Positions 1 through 8,790 are shown, numbered from the stretch's first letter. The stretch: DNA of 64,000 nucleotides from CBDAMZ01 sp965197375 (GCA_965197375.1 CBDAMZ010000005.1:67470-131469); one strand, 5' to 3'. The notes: generated by a model not told the origin, from the sequence alone. Made by a program: numbers and translations.

Positions 1-554
1 ATGCCCATCGGCGACAGGGTCCCGTGCGGCGTGATGAGCGTGACTTCATCGCCCAAGAAAGCGCCTAGCTGTTCGGAGACCCCCTCGCCAATAACCAATC
101 CCCCCAAGACCGATCCGTCGACCAACTGGAGGTCTGCCAGACTGCCGTGCCGGACCGAGTGGGCCACCTCAGTAACATCCTGTTCCAAGATGGGATCGAT
201 TCCCTTGACGGTAATAAACGCCTCCCCATAGCGGGTGGTTGCCAAAGCTTTACCGAGAATCGACGGAGCCGCTGCGAGAACACGCGGCAGTGCTGCGAGA
301 GTCTCGGCCTCCTGACGATAATCTTCGAAGCCACCAGCGGCGACATTCCACACGTAGACATGTGCGGCAGCGCCTACGATCCGGTCACGGAGTTCCTGTT
401 GTAGACCGGTCATCAGGGCAAGCGCGATGACGAGCGCCATCACCCCAACGGTAACGCCAGCTGTTGAAATGACAGAGGTAAGCGAAATAAAAGCTTGTTT
501 ACGCCGCGCTAGCAGGTATCGCGTGGCGACGTACAGCTCAAACGGAACCTTCAC
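1..554 (-). CDS. LolC/LolE-family ABC transporter permease (N-terminal part, runs off the window)
   Basis: This is the amino-terminal 184 residues of an inner-membrane permease of the lipoprotein-releasing (LolCDE) or MacB-like family, which moves lipoproteins out of the inner membrane. The start matches the family: FELYVATRYLLARRKQAFIS, then a transmembrane segment (STAGVTVGVMALVIALALMTG) leading into a periplasmic domain. The GTG start overlaps the lysS stop as GTGA, so the two are translationally coupled at the end of the minus-strand operon. The reading frame is open to base 1, so the other membrane segments lie outside. LolC and LolE cannot be told apart from this part. Confidence 0.85.
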   Translation of the reverse strand, partial: MKVPFELYVATRYLLARRKQAFISLTSVISTAGVTVGVMALVIALALMTGLQQELRDRIVGAAAHVYVWNVAAGGFEDYRQEAETLAALPRVLAAAPSILGKALATTRYGEAFITVKGIDPILEQDVTEVAHSVRHGSLADLQLVDGSVLGGLVIGEGVSEQLGAFLGDEVTLITPHGTLSPMG

Positions 555-2068
555 GGCTCCTCTACTTCTTGTTTCGGCCTCAATAGGGGAAACAAGATAA
601 CGTCCCGGATGGAATGGCTGTCTGTTAACAACATGACCAGCCGGTCAATACCGATCCCCTCCCCTGCCGCCGGCGGCAGGCCGTACTCGAGTGCGTGGAT
701 GTAATCCTCGTCCATCGCGTGCGCCTCGAGATCGCCCCCATGGCGCTGGCGTTGCTGCACTTCGAATCGCCGACGCTGCTCTGCCGGGTCGTTCAGTTCG
801 CTGAAGGCGTTCGCTACCTCCATACCCCCCGTATAAAGCTCGAAGCGCTCAACCGTTTCGGGATCGTCTGAACGCTGCTTCGAGAGTGGCGACACCTCGA
901 TTGGAAAGTCGTAGACGAAGGTTGGCTGCACTAGCGTGTCCCCGCACAGCGCCTCAAAGAGCTCCATGGTAATCCGTCCGGCTCCTGCCTTCGGCAGAAC
1001 CTCGACACCTAGTCGGTCGGCCAGTGCGGCAACTGTGGCGTGGTCGCGGAGATCCGCCTTAGCCACCGTTCCGCCGAGCCGGCTACTGGCAGCCTGCCGA
1101 ACCGCATCGCGCAACGACACCCTCGAGTAGGGCGGGGTGAACGAAAGGGTGTGTTCCCCGAAGGCACACTCGTCACGACCGAGGACGGCTCGCGCGACCG
1201 ACGCCATCAACTCCTCGGTCATCGTCATTAGTGCTCGGTAGTCACTGTAGGCCTCGTAGAACTCAAGCATCGTGAATTCTGGATTGTGCTGGGTTGAGAT
1301 CCCTTCGTTTCGAAAGTTCCGGTTGATCTCGTACACGCGCTCAATACCCCCAACGACCAACCGCTTTAGATAAAGCTCGGGTGCCACGCGCAGGTAGAGC
1401 GGCAGGTCGAGCGCGTTGTGGTGTGTTACGAACGGCCGCGCGAGCGCGCCGCCAGCCACCGGCTGCATCATCGGCGTCTCAACTTCTAGATAGCCCCGTT
1501 CGTCGAGGAAACCGCGAATGGCCTTGAGAATACGAGCGCGAGTCTCAAAGATCCGGCGCACGTCAGCATTGGCGATGAGGTCCACATAGCGTTGTCGATA
1601 GCGGATCTCAACATTAGTAAGGCCGTGCCATTTTTCAGGCAACGGCACGAAACACTTAGCAAGAAACTCGAGTCGTGATGCCCAAATGGTGAGTTCGTCA
1701 GTCTTGGTTCGAAACACCCGCCCTTCAACCCCCACGAAGTCGCCAAAGTCGAGTAGCGTGAAAATTTTAAAATCGCGCTCCGACAGGGAGTCTTTTCGTA
1801 TGTAAGCCTGAATGCGTGCCTTGCCATCAGAAATAACCAGAAAGTTCGCTTTACCGAAGGTCCGGATCGCCAGCACGCGACCGGCCGTAGTGGTCCGCGC
1901 TTGCAGCTCTTCGAGCTCAGATCCCGACCGCTGGCCGTGAGCCTCGACGAGCGCCTCGACCGTGTGGGTGCGAGCGAAGCACTTCGGGTACGCCTCCACG
2001 CCGAGTGCCTGCAGCTCGTCCAGATTAGCCTGACGTTGCTCTAGCTGATCTTGCTCTCGGTCGTGCAT
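551..2068 (-). CDS. lysS: Lysyl-tRNA synthetase, class II
   Basis: The enzyme charges tRNA-Lys with lysine in the cytoplasm. The 505-residue length is normal for class II LysRS. Residues about 60-145 form the OB-fold anticodon-binding domain (GRVLAIRTFGKANFLVISDG). The catalytic core shows motif 2 (FRNEGISTQHNPEFTMLEFY) and motif 3 (GEGIGIDRLVMLLT) near the C terminus. It is read after nusB with a 15-base gap and is coupled to the downstream permease by overlapping stop and start codons. Nothing looks aberrant. Confidence 0.97.
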   Translation of the reverse strand: MHDREQDQLEQRQANLDELQALGVEAYPKCFARTHTVEALVEAHGQRSGSELEELQARTTTAGRVLAIRTFGKANFLVISDGKARIQAYIRKDSLSERDFKIFTLLDFGDFVGVEGRVFRTKTDELTIWASRLEFLAKCFVPLPEKWHGLTNVEIRYRQRYVDLIANADVRRIFETRARILKAIRGFLDERGYLEVETPMMQPVAGGALARPFVTHHNALDLPLYLRVAPELYLKRLVVGGIERVYEINRNFRNEGISTQHNPEFTMLEFYEAYSDYRALMTMTEELMASVARAVLGRDECAFGEHTLSFTPPYSRVSLRDAVRQAASSRLGGTVAKADLRDHATVAALADRLGVEVLPKAGAGRITMELFEALCGDTLVQPTFVYDFPIEVSPLSKQRSDDPETVERFELYTGGMEVANAFSELNDPAEQRRRFEVQQRQRHGGDLEAHAMDEDYIHALEYGLPPAAGEGIGIDRLVMLLTDSHSIRDVILFPLLRPKQEVEEP

Positions 2069-2083
2069 TGCCGTCGCCCGTCA

Positions 2084-2572
2084 TTAACTTGGCCGGCCCA
2101 CATCGTTCGTCGACCGTTGTCCATCCACCGCCCCAATGTTGTCCTGGATTTCACGGCGGATACCATCCAGCACGCCGTTGATGAACGCTACCGCCTGGTC
2201 ACCACTGAACGTCTTGGCCAGTTCGAGCGCCTCGTCGATAACGACGCGCTGAGGGGTGTCGAGGCACAGAAACTCGTAAACCGCCATCCTCATAATCAAC
2301 CGGTCGAGTACCGCCATCCGCGCCAGGCGCCAATTTTTGGCGTGCGCTTCAATTAGTGGATCGATAGTCGACAGATGCTGGATCGTTCCCCGAACCAGCA
2401 CGGTAGCGAAACCTCGCCGAGACCCGATGGCGGGGTGAACCGTCCAGAATAGATCGATCGCCTCATCAATATCGGCCTCCCCGAGACGGGCGATTTCCCA
2501 CTGATATAGGAGCTGCAGCGCTGCTTCTCGACCCCGATGACGCTCATCGCCACGGTGCTGAGCCAAGCTCAT
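2084..2572 (-). CDS. nusB: Transcription antitermination factor NusB
   Basis: NusB binds boxA RNA with NusE (S10) and supports antitermination on rRNA operons. The 162-residue all-helical protein has the family features: REAALQLLYQWE at the N terminus, then RMAVLDRLIMRMAVYEFL, TPQRVVIDEALELAKTF and the C-terminal FINGVLDGI. The start overlaps the ribH stop by 4 bases (ATGA). The ribH-nusB pairing is a very common bacterial arrangement. A short C-terminal extension after FINGVLDGIRREI is unconserved. Confidence 0.95.
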   Translation of the reverse strand: MSLAQHRGDERHRGREAALQLLYQWEIARLGEADIDEAIDLFWTVHPAIGSRRGFATVLVRGTIQHLSTIDPLIEAHAKNWRLARMAVLDRLIMRMAVYEFLCLDTPQRVVIDEALELAKTFSGDQAVAFINGVLDGIRREIQDNIGAVDGQRSTNDVGRPS

Positions 2573-3066
2573 TCCCCCGACGCGCGCATAGCACCCGGGA
2601 GGGCACGCACGACATTCGCAAGCTGCACAGCGGCCATCGCCGCTTCCCAGCCCTTGTTAGTCGAGGCCTCCCCAGCACGTGCGACCGCTTCGTCTTTGGA
2701 ATTCGTGGTCAGCACCCCGCACGTCATCGGTACTCCCGTGGCCTGTGACGCCATCGTAATACCGTGCACCGCCGCCGCGGCGATGTACTCAAAATGAGGT
2801 GTCTCACCGCGAATGACGCAGCCCAAGCAGACGATGGCGTCGAAACGGCCCGACTCCGCCGCGCGTCGAGCCGCCAACGGGATCTCAAACGCTCCGGGCA
2901 CCAAAATGATCGAAACGGCTTTATCCGAGGCGCCGGATTGTTTCAGCGCCGAGAGGGCACCATCTCGCAACGACCGGGTCACAGAGGCGTGATATGAGGA
3001 AACGATCACACCGACGCGCAGACCGCGCGCATCACTCACTCCCTCGATAACCGCAGTATCTTTCAT
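2569..3066 (-). CDS. ribH: 6,7-dimethyl-8-ribityllumazine synthase
   Basis: RibH condenses 5-amino-6-ribitylamino-uracil with 3,4-dihydroxy-2-butanone 4-phosphate, the penultimate step of riboflavin synthesis. Conserved segments are VGVIVSSYHASVT, LVPGAFEIPLAA, the catalytic loop CLGCVIRGETPHFEYI (His for proton transfer) and PMTCGVLTTNSKDEAVARAG. The length of 165 is typical of the icosahedral-type enzyme. It overlaps both neighbours by 4 bases. No other riboflavin genes are in the window. Confidence 0.96.
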   Translation of the reverse strand: MKDTAVIEGVSDARGLRVGVIVSSYHASVTRSLRDGALSALKQSGASDKAVSIILVPGAFEIPLAARRAAESGRFDAIVCLGCVIRGETPHFEYIAAAAVHGITMASQATGVPMTCGVLTTNSKDEAVARAGEASTNKGWEAAMAAVQLANVVRALPGAMRASGE

Positions 3067-3845
3067 GCGCCCTTAAAATTCGGCCTTCGTTTCTCCAGGA
3101 AGGCCCGTGTGCCTTCCCGCATGTCGTCGGTAGTCGCTACGAGACCAAACAGCGTTGCTTCGTGTGCACACCCCTCCGCAAGTGACATCTGAAACCCATC
3201 GCGCACGGCGTCCAGGATATAGCGGACCGCGATCGGTGCCTTGGAGGCCAGCGCCGCGGCCAGGGACTTAGCCTCTTGCATCAGCGCTGTCGCCGGCACG
3301 ACGCGGTTCACAAGTCCGATTCGCCAGGCTTCCTCAGCGCTAATCGGATCTCCGGTCAGCAGTAACTCGAGGGCACGCGCCCGTCCAACCAGGCGCGGCA
3401 ATCGCTGCGTGCCGCCGTATCCGGGAATCAGGCCGAGATTGATCTCCGGCTGGCCAAGCTTGGCCGTGTCAGCGGCAACGCGCATCGTGCATGCCATGGC
3501 GAGCTCGCACCCCCCGCCCAACGCAAAACCATTGATGGCGGCAACGACCGGCTTCTCCATCCGCTCAAGGAACTCGCAGAGCTCCTGGCCGCGCTGGGCC
3601 AACTCACGCGCACGAACCGGCTCAAGCTGCGCTAGCTCCACAATGTCGGCACCGGCAACGAACGCTTTTTTGCCCGCACCAGTAACGATGACTGCCCGCA
3701 CGGTGCCATCGGCCCCGAGTGTGCCAACAGCCTCCCGGAGCTCACCAATGGTCGCCGCGTTTAGCGCGTTGAGCACCTTTGGCCGATTGACGGTGACGAC
3801 CGCAAGATCATCTATGCGATCAACAACGAGGTTCTCAAATGTCAT
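3063..3845 (-). CDS. Enoyl-CoA hydratase/crotonase family protein
   Basis: A 260-residue crotonase-fold protein, probably hydrating short-chain enoyl-CoA in fatty acid or butanoate metabolism. It has NRPKVLNALN, the first oxyanion-hole strand KAFVAGADIVEL, the second oxyanion loop with a catalytic Glu (ALGGGCELAMACTMR), and the second Glu in GQPEINLGLIPGYGGTQRLPR. The C-terminal LEKRRPNFKG is usual. Both catalytic glutamates are present, which favours a true hydratase. Substrate chain length cannot be read from sequence. It starts the ribH-nusB-lysS run by 4-base overlap. Confidence 0.9.
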   Translation of the reverse strand: MTFENLVVDRIDDLAVVTVNRPKVLNALNAATIGELREAVGTLGADGTVRAVIVTGAGKKAFVAGADIVELAQLEPVRARELAQRGQELCEFLERMEKPVVAAINGFALGGGCELAMACTMRVAADTAKLGQPEINLGLIPGYGGTQRLPRLVGRARALELLLTGDPISAEEAWRIGLVNRVVPATALMQEAKSLAAALASKAPIAVRYILDAVRDGFQMSLAEGCAHEATLFGLVATTDDMREGTRAFLEKRRPNFKGA

Positions 3846-3867
3846 TGCAGGGCACCTCGTGAAGGCA

Positions 3868-4269
3868 CTACCTGACCGAAAGAACTATACTCCACGCCCA
3901 GACAATCCCGACGCCAAGGAACGCACCGACCGTGTCGGCAACTAGGTCCCGTGCCGTTGCGGTGCGCCCAGGGACAAAACTCTGGTGAAACTCGTCGCTG
4001 AGTCCGTAGAACGAAGTCACCACGACCGCTGCCACGGCAGCACCGCCGGTGATGCCTAAACAACGTCCGCTAGCGAGCCCGCGTAGCACAAGCATACCGA
4101 GCACCGCATACACGACAGCGTGCGCGTTCACGTCGGACAGGCCGCCCGGCAGCGCCGGTGGATCCGACGCCGACGAGACGACAAAAATCAATACCATGAG
4201 TACAATGGCCGGGCTCCACGCCCAGACCACTCGCACCGATCCTGGCGAGTCGACGCGCGCATCCATCAC
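3868..4269 (-). CDS. VanZ-family membrane protein
   Basis: A 133-residue membrane protein with about four hydrophobic helices and the VanZ signature YGLSDEFHQSFVPGRTATARDLVADTVGAFLG. VanZ of enterococci gives low-level teicoplanin resistance by an unknown mechanism. Chromosomal homologues like this one are mostly of unknown role, often next to housekeeping genes, and resistance should not be assumed. It overlaps the preceding small membrane gene by 4 bases, so the two are probably co-translated. Confidence 0.85.
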   Translation of the reverse strand: MMDARVDSPGSVRVVWAWSPAIVLMVLIFVVSSASDPPALPGGLSDVNAHAVVYAVLGMLVLRGLASGRCLGITGGAAVAAVVVTSFYGLSDEFHQSFVPGRTATARDLVADTVGAFLGVGIVWAWSIVLSVR

Positions 4270-4439
4270 AGCGGGAACGGATACATGAACCAGCCAAGCA
4301 ACAAAGCCACCGCGATAAAACCAGCAAAGGCCATGGCGCCGAACCGCAGCTGTTCTCTCAGGGAATCACGCATCAGCACGGCAAAGACAAGCGAAACGAA
4401 CCCAGCGAACGTCAGCATCGCGGCAAAATGGTTAGTCAT
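4266..4439 (-). CDS. Small two-helix membrane protein, unknown
   Basis: A 57-residue protein (from ATG at 4439) with two hydrophobic segments separated by a charged loop (MRDSLREQLRFG), ending LLLGWFMYPFPL. A GTG 15 bases upstream would add MATKS, but no better ribosome site is seen for it. It overlaps the VanZ gene by 4 bases, which supports it being real. I recognise no family. It may be a membrane partner of the VanZ or 4.5-4.9 kb protein. Confidence 0.6.
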   Translation of the reverse strand: MTNHFAAMLTFAGFVSLVFAVLMRDSLREQLRFGAMAFAGFIAVALLLGWFMYPFPL

Positions 4440-4469
4440 GCTCTTGGTGGCCACTTAGAACGGTCGGTC

Positions 4470-4856
4470 TCACTTTCGCCCGAGGGCGATGTCGAAGGCG
4501 TCGACCACAACGAGCATGTTCAGCAACCCGGCTACAACGAGAAAAGAATTGCCGTACTCATAGGTGGTCGCGACCACGCGCCCATCACCCAGCTCGAGCG
4601 CGCGTGCGAGGAAATAAGGCGCCCCGATGCCAAGGTCCGCAAACGCGGCCAGGGCCACAAGCGGCTGGGAGAAGTCGAAGGGAAGAATTCCTCCTTCCAG
4701 CCAAAGACCAATCGCGAACATCGTTGGTAGGGCAACGAGGAAGATCACGCCCTTGCTCAGTCGACCTAGCCAAAGATGACCGGCACCTGGCACGATCCAG
4801 GCGACCGCACAGACGAGCGCCGTAGTATAGGTCCCGGCAGGTCTGGCGTACACCAT
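4470..4856 (-). CDS. Small multi-pass membrane protein (DUF6677/TM2-like)
   Basis: About 128 residues with three to four hydrophobic segments. The first carries WIVPGAGHLWLGRLSKGVIFL, a proline/glycine pattern like TM2 or DUF6677 proteins, and the end is NMLVVVDAFDIALGRK, a typical ending for that group. The ATG at 4856 is preferred. A TTG 15 bases upstream (4871) is possible. Function is unknown. It lies at the head of the VanZ run, 30 bases before the 57-residue gene. The DUF name is from memory of the pattern. Confidence 0.65.
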   Translation of the reverse strand: MVYARPAGTYTTALVCAVAWIVPGAGHLWLGRLSKGVIFLVALPTMFAIGLWLEGGILPFDFSQPLVALAAFADLGIGAPYFLARALELGDGRVVATTYEYGNSFLVVAGLLNMLVVVDAFDIALGRK

Positions 4857-5036
4857 GACGTTCGTGTCCAATGCCCCTAGGTTAGCTAGCGCCTATCTCA
4901 CAACGACAGCCGCATTCGGCCGCCCTCAGTTAATCACCGTTAATAATGAACGGGACCACTGACCCGTCAGTCTAGTGCTCTGCCTAACGTTAAACTCACA
5001 AACCGGGCGGCCGTGAAACCGAGCGGCGGTCATCGA

Positions 5037-5984
5037 TCAAAGCGCGTCGAAATGCGTTAGCTGTTTGAACTCTGCAAACCTAGCTTCGATCTCACCACGT
5101 GTGAGCCGCAGCAAGCGATTCAAACCAAAGTCTTCCACTGAGAACGATGCCATCGTGCTCCCGGCGATGACAGCCTGCCTCACAACGTCGTCGGTGATTG
5201 TGGGCGCGGCCGCAAGGTACCCAACGAACCCTCCGGCGAACGTATCCCCGGCACCAGTTGGATCAAAGACTTCCTCGAGAGGCAGACCCGGGACAGTGAA
5301 GAATCCGTCGTTAACCGTCATGAGCACGCCGTACTCCCCCCGCTTGATGACAACCCGCTCTGGTCCCATGGCTCGAATCGCCCTCGCTGCCTTGACCAGA
5401 TTTGCCTCACCAGTAAGCTCACGCGCCTCTTCGTCGTTAATGACGACCGCGTTCACACGGCCGAGCACAGCCAAAAGCTCGTCCGGAGTCCGCTCGATCC
5501 AGTAGTTCATCGTGTCTAGCGCGATAAAGTGAGGTGACCGTACCTGAGCGAGCACGTCGAGCTGCAGGGCCGGATGTATGTTAGCTAGAAACACGAAGGG
5601 GCTGGGTTGAAAATGATCTGGGATCGTCGGTCGAAAGTCTTGGAACACGTTCAGCCGCGTGTAAATCGTGCTACGCGTACTCAAGTCTAAACTGTATCCC
5701 CCTTTCCACCGAAAGGTCTCGCCAGGAACCCGCTGCAACCCCTCGAGGTCTATACGACGCCCGACAAAAACCTGGACGTGCTCGTCCGCGAAGTCCTCAC
5801 CCACGACTGCCACTAGCCGGACGTCGGTGAAAAACGAAGCTGCCAGGCTGAAAAAGGTCGCTGCCCCACCCACCACACGCGACACCTCACCCACTGGCGT
5901 CTTGATGGAGTCGAATGCGACGGATCCGACAGTTAGAATGGGATGAGTCGATTTCATGGCCTTCGGTGAGCGACGGATACTCAC
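5037..5984 (-). CDS. PfkB-family sugar/nucleoside kinase
   Basis: A 315-residue ribokinase-fold kinase. The substrate side shows GSVAFDSIKTPVGEVSRVVGGAATFFSLAAS. The ATP/anion-hole motif with catalytic Asp is FDPTGAGDTFAGGFVGYLA near residue 240. The start is a GTG overlapping the mtnP stop by 4 bases; an ATG at 5957 (MKSTHPILTVG) is an alternative. Coupling to MTA phosphorylase suggests a nucleoside or 5-methylthioribose/adenosine-related substrate, but that is inference from position only. 'Sugar kinase' is the safe level. Confidence 0.88.
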   Translation of the reverse strand: MSIRRSPKAMKSTHPILTVGSVAFDSIKTPVGEVSRVVGGAATFFSLAASFFTDVRLVAVVGEDFADEHVQVFVGRRIDLEGLQRVPGETFRWKGGYSLDLSTRSTIYTRLNVFQDFRPTIPDHFQPSPFVFLANIHPALQLDVLAQVRSPHFIALDTMNYWIERTPDELLAVLGRVNAVVINDEEARELTGEANLVKAARAIRAMGPERVVIKRGEYGVLMTVNDGFFTVPGLPLEEVFDPTGAGDTFAGGFVGYLAAAPTITDDVVRQAVIAGSTMASFSVEDFGLNRLLRLTRGEIEARFAEFKQLTHFDAL

Positions 5985-6871
5985 TTTAGATACTTCCCGA
6001 CGATTGGCGCTAGGTCAACCTTGGTTCGATCCGAAATCGCCTCTGGCCTCGTGATGATCGCCGCCGCCAACGCAGTAGCACACTCGCAAGTTCGCTCGAC
6101 CGGCAGGTGCGAGAGCGCTGCTTTAATAATCTTCAGCGCCGTCTCTGCGTTCTCCTGCAAGATTTGAACGATCTTATCTACGGTGACGTGGTCGTGCTCC
6201 GGATGCCAACAGTCGTAGTCGGTCACTAGTGCGAGCGTCGCAAAACAGATCTCTGCTTCGCGCGCGAGTTTTGCCTCCTGCAGACTAGTCATCCCGATCA
6301 CATCCATCTGCCACGAGCGGTACAGACGTGACTCGGCCAACGTGGAGAACTGCGGCCCCTCCATACACACGTAGGTTCCGCCGAGGTGTCCCGTCGCGCC
6401 GACCTCCAGCGACGCATCATAGGCAAGCTGCGTCAGGATAGGACAGAGCGGACGAGCAAACGAGAGGTGTGCCACAAGCCCGCGCCCGAAAAAGGTGCTG
6501 ATCCGCCCACGCGTCCGGTCGAAAAACTGATCCGGAACGACGATGTCACGGGGCCGATAACGCTCCTGCAGGCTGCCAACGGCACTCGCCGAAAGGATCC
6601 ACTCGACGCCGAGGGTCTTAAGCCCGAAGATGTTCGCGCGAAAATTTAACTCCGACGGTGAAATATGGTGGCCGTTTCCGTGTCGCGCCAGAAACGCCAC
6701 TCGCTGGCCGGCCACCGTGCCAACGACGTACGGCGCCGAAGGTTCGCCGAACGGGGTCGCAACCGTAATTTCCTCGCGCTCGATGAACTCAGCTATATCG
6801 TACAACCCGCTGCCGCCTATTACGCCGACACGAATGTCCCTTCGCTTAGCGGTCTGCTTAGGTTCCATCAT
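5981..6871 (-). CDS. mtnP: S-methyl-5'-thioadenosine phosphorylase
   Basis: MtnP splits methylthioadenosine with phosphate into adenine and 5-methylthioribose 1-phosphate, feeding methionine and adenine salvage. Recognisable parts of this 296-residue nucleoside phosphorylase are VGVIGGSGLYDI, the phosphate-site ARHGNGHHISPSELNFRAN, SASAVGSLQ, CMEGPQFSTLAESRLYRSW and DVIGMTSLQEAKLAREAEI. It overlaps the upstream epimerase gene by 14 bases and the kinase by 4. MTAP and purine phosphorylases are close relatives; the MTS-EAKLAREAEI block favours MTAP. Confidence 0.92.
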   Translation of the reverse strand: MMEPKQTAKRRDIRVGVIGGSGLYDIAEFIEREEITVATPFGEPSAPYVVGTVAGQRVAFLARHGNGHHISPSELNFRANIFGLKTLGVEWILSASAVGSLQERYRPRDIVVPDQFFDRTRGRISTFFGRGLVAHLSFARPLCPILTQLAYDASLEVGATGHLGGTYVCMEGPQFSTLAESRLYRSWQMDVIGMTSLQEAKLAREAEICFATLALVTDYDCWHPEHDHVTVDKIVQILQENAETALKIIKAALSHLPVERTCECATALAAAIITRPEAISDRTKVDLAPIVGKYLK

Positions 6872-7283
6872 TTGCTACTCTCGGCTGACTCTGTTTGAGC
6901 TCGACCAGGACCCCGTGAGTGCTTGAAGGGTGAACGAAAGCAACGAGCGCGTCTTCCGCACCCCTACGCGGATGCTCGTCGATTAACCGGACACCATGCG
7001 CCTTGAGACGGGCCACCGCTGCCTCAAGATCGTCGACACGTACGGTGATGTGGTGCAGTCCTGGCCCGCGGTGCTTCACAAAGCGCCAAATGGGAGACTC
7101 CTCGACAGTGGCTTCGAGCAGCTCGAGCGATGTATCCCCAATTCGAACGAAGTGGGCACGCACGCCTTGGGACGGCACCTCTTCCGTCGTGGTTACCTCT
7201 AGGCCCAACGCGTCTTGATAGAACGCGAGTGCCTGGGTCAGGTCCCGAACTGCAATGCCGATGTGGTCCAGCGCGGCTTTCAT
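6858..7283 (-). CDS. mce: Methylmalonyl-CoA epimerase
   Basis: Interconverts (S)- and (R)-methylmalonyl-CoA in propionyl-CoA metabolism. The 141 residues form a two-module vicinal-oxygen-chelate fold: LDHIGIAVRDLTQALAFYQD at the N terminus carries the first metal His, GPGLHHITVRVDDLEAAVARL the second, with Glu in SLELLEA and VLVELKQ. It sits 11 bases after meaB in the same operon. The mutase itself is at 33.5-35.5 kb, so all four functions of the pathway end are in this window. Confidence 0.93.
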   Translation of the reverse strand: MKAALDHIGIAVRDLTQALAFYQDALGLEVTTTEEVPSQGVRAHFVRIGDTSLELLEATVEESPIWRFVKHRGPGLHHITVRVDDLEAAVARLKAHGVRLIDEHPRRGAEDALVAFVHPSSTHGVLVELKQSQPRVANDGT

Positions 7284-7294
7284 GGTTCTGTTGG

Positions 7295-8311
7295 TTACTT
7301 GATCACCCGTCTGAAAATGTCATCGGCTGCCGTGTACGGATCCAGTGTTCCCTCGGCGATGCGTTCAACCACTTCGTCCAGGTCCAGCGCCGCGGCCGCT
7401 TTCCTCTCAACGACATCTACGAACAGACGGCTCAGAATCTCTCGGAGTCTAAACCGCGCCCTCTCGCGGCGGCGGCGGCCATCGTGTTGTTCCTGCGTGC
7501 GCTCGAAGCGGTGGATCGCTGCCAGCACTTCCGGCACGCCCTCCCCGGTGGTTGCTTGCACCTTTATAACCGGCGGGCGCCACGCCTGATCTGCTCGCTC
7601 GCTGAGCCCAAGCATCGTCTCGATGTCGGCCACGGCTCGGTCCGCCCCTTCGCGATCCGATTTGTTCACCACGAAGACATCGGCGATTTCCATAATCCCG
7701 GCTTTAAGAGCCTGGACGTCATCGCCCGTTCCAGGCATGGTCACGACAATCGAGACATCGGCTGTACGAGCCACGTCAACCTCACCCTGCCCGACCCCCA
7801 CCGTTTCAATGAGCACGACGTCCTTACCAGCTGCGTCCAAAACTACCACCGCATCACCTGTTGCGCGGGCAAGCCCGCCGACATAGCCACGGGTGGCCAT
7901 GCTGCGCACGTAAACACCGGCGTCAACAGCATGCGCCTGCATCCGGACTCGATCCCCGAGGATCGCTCCGCCGCTAAACGGACTAGTCGGATCGACGGCG
8001 ATGATCCCAACGCGGCTCCCTCCGTGCCGCCACTCGGCCGTGAGTCTATCGACAAGCGTACTCTTGCCGACTCCGGGCGGACCGGTCACGCCGATTACCG
8101 TTGCGCCACCAGTATGCCCGAACAAATGTGCAATCAACTGCGACGCTTCAGGCGACTCGTCCTCGATGATTGAAATAGCACGGGCAACAGCCCGTCGATC
8201 ACCGGCGAGCACGCGGTCTACCAGATTCACAGCCCCGACCCCTGCCCTCCTATCCCCTGCGACGTAGCTCACCCCAGACATTTCCTGGAAATCATCAGCC
8301 GCTGCTTGCAC
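7295..8311 (-). CDS. meaB: Methylmalonyl-CoA mutase-associated G-protein chaperone
   Basis: MeaB (ArgK family) protects and reloads B12 on methylmalonyl-CoA mutase. The 338-residue P-loop GTPase begins with LVDRVLAGDRRAVARAISIIED, then Walker A GVTGPPGVGKSTLVDRL, the Mg-binding VDPTSPFSGGAILGDRVRM, Walker B VVLIETVGVGQGEVDVA and base-specificity VVNKSDREGAD. The GTG at 8311 follows an AGAGG-like site; an ATG at 8281 is possible. It leads the meaB-mce-mtnP-kinase operon. Old annotations as 'arginine/ornithine transport kinase' would be wrong. Confidence 0.94.
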   Translation of the reverse strand: MQAAADDFQEMSGVSYVAGDRRAGVGAVNLVDRVLAGDRRAVARAISIIEDESPEASQLIAHLFGHTGGATVIGVTGPPGVGKSTLVDRLTAEWRHGGSRVGIIAVDPTSPFSGGAILGDRVRMQAHAVDAGVYVRSMATRGYVGGLARATGDAVVVLDAAGKDVVLIETVGVGQGEVDVARTADVSIVVTMPGTGDDVQALKAGIMEIADVFVVNKSDREGADRAVADIETMLGLSERADQAWRPPVIKVQATTGEGVPEVLAAIHRFERTQEQHDGRRRRERARFRLREILSRLFVDVVERKAAAALDLDEVVERIAEGTLDPYTAADDIFRRVIK

Positions 8312-8790
8312 TGACCTCTTCTCTGATAGTCATCAGTTGAGCGTCACGGAAGTGTTTTCCCACGGGTAGTTTTTTACGCAACTATAGTCGTTGTGGATCG
8401 GCGCACACTCCCCTACGGTAAGCACCGCAACTCCACTACATTACAACTTCGCCCTCGACGATTCCGAGACGTCTGCCAGCCCGGGTCTTTGAGAGACGCC
8501 ACTTGGCACCTATGGGGTCGGGCGCCTCAACGCTTGTCCCCATCTCGGTGAACTTCCATTGAATCTCCGGAACGACGCGATCGGTTAGCCGGATAGGCTC
8601 GCTCGGTAGCGTAAAGGCGAGAGCCCCGCTTCCAGGAGCTCACGCACAGCGCGTCTGGTGATTTGTCTTACGCCACGGGGCGGAAGCCCATGGCGTCGAG
8701 ACTCTATCACACTGCGCCGCAGCCCTTGATCTTGACAACGGTTCACCAAATTCAGACTATCCAGGCCAGCTCGAAGGTCAACCACGTGCT
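8312..8790. other. Long divergent intergenic region, no confident gene
   Basis: This 479-base gap separates meaB (minus) from the beta-barrel gene (plus). On the minus strand a 60-codon frame ending near 8434 reads protein-like (for example QWKFTEMGTSVEAPDPIGAKW) but has no start codon and meets a stop just upstream, so it may be a decayed gene end or chance. A candidate promoter for the 8791 gene lies at 8732-8760. I see nothing else I can name. Confidence 0.4.
8732..8760 (+). promoter_or_regulatory. Candidate sigma-70-type promoter for the beta-barrel gene
   Basis: TTGACA (8732-8737) is a perfect -35 hexamer. Seventeen bases later is GACTAT (8755-8760), a poor -10. The start codon follows 30 bases downstream. 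The spacing is right but the -10 match is weak. Confidence 0.3.

Noticed and set aside
3868..4269. VanZ homologue as an antibiotic resistance gene
   Set aside because: It is a chromosomal VanZ-like protein in a housekeeping operon without vanHAX; resistance cannot be inferred.
7130..8173. Long plus-strand frame (347 codons) over meaB
   Set aside because: Antisense shadow of a clear GTPase gene in GC-rich DNA; no protein features.
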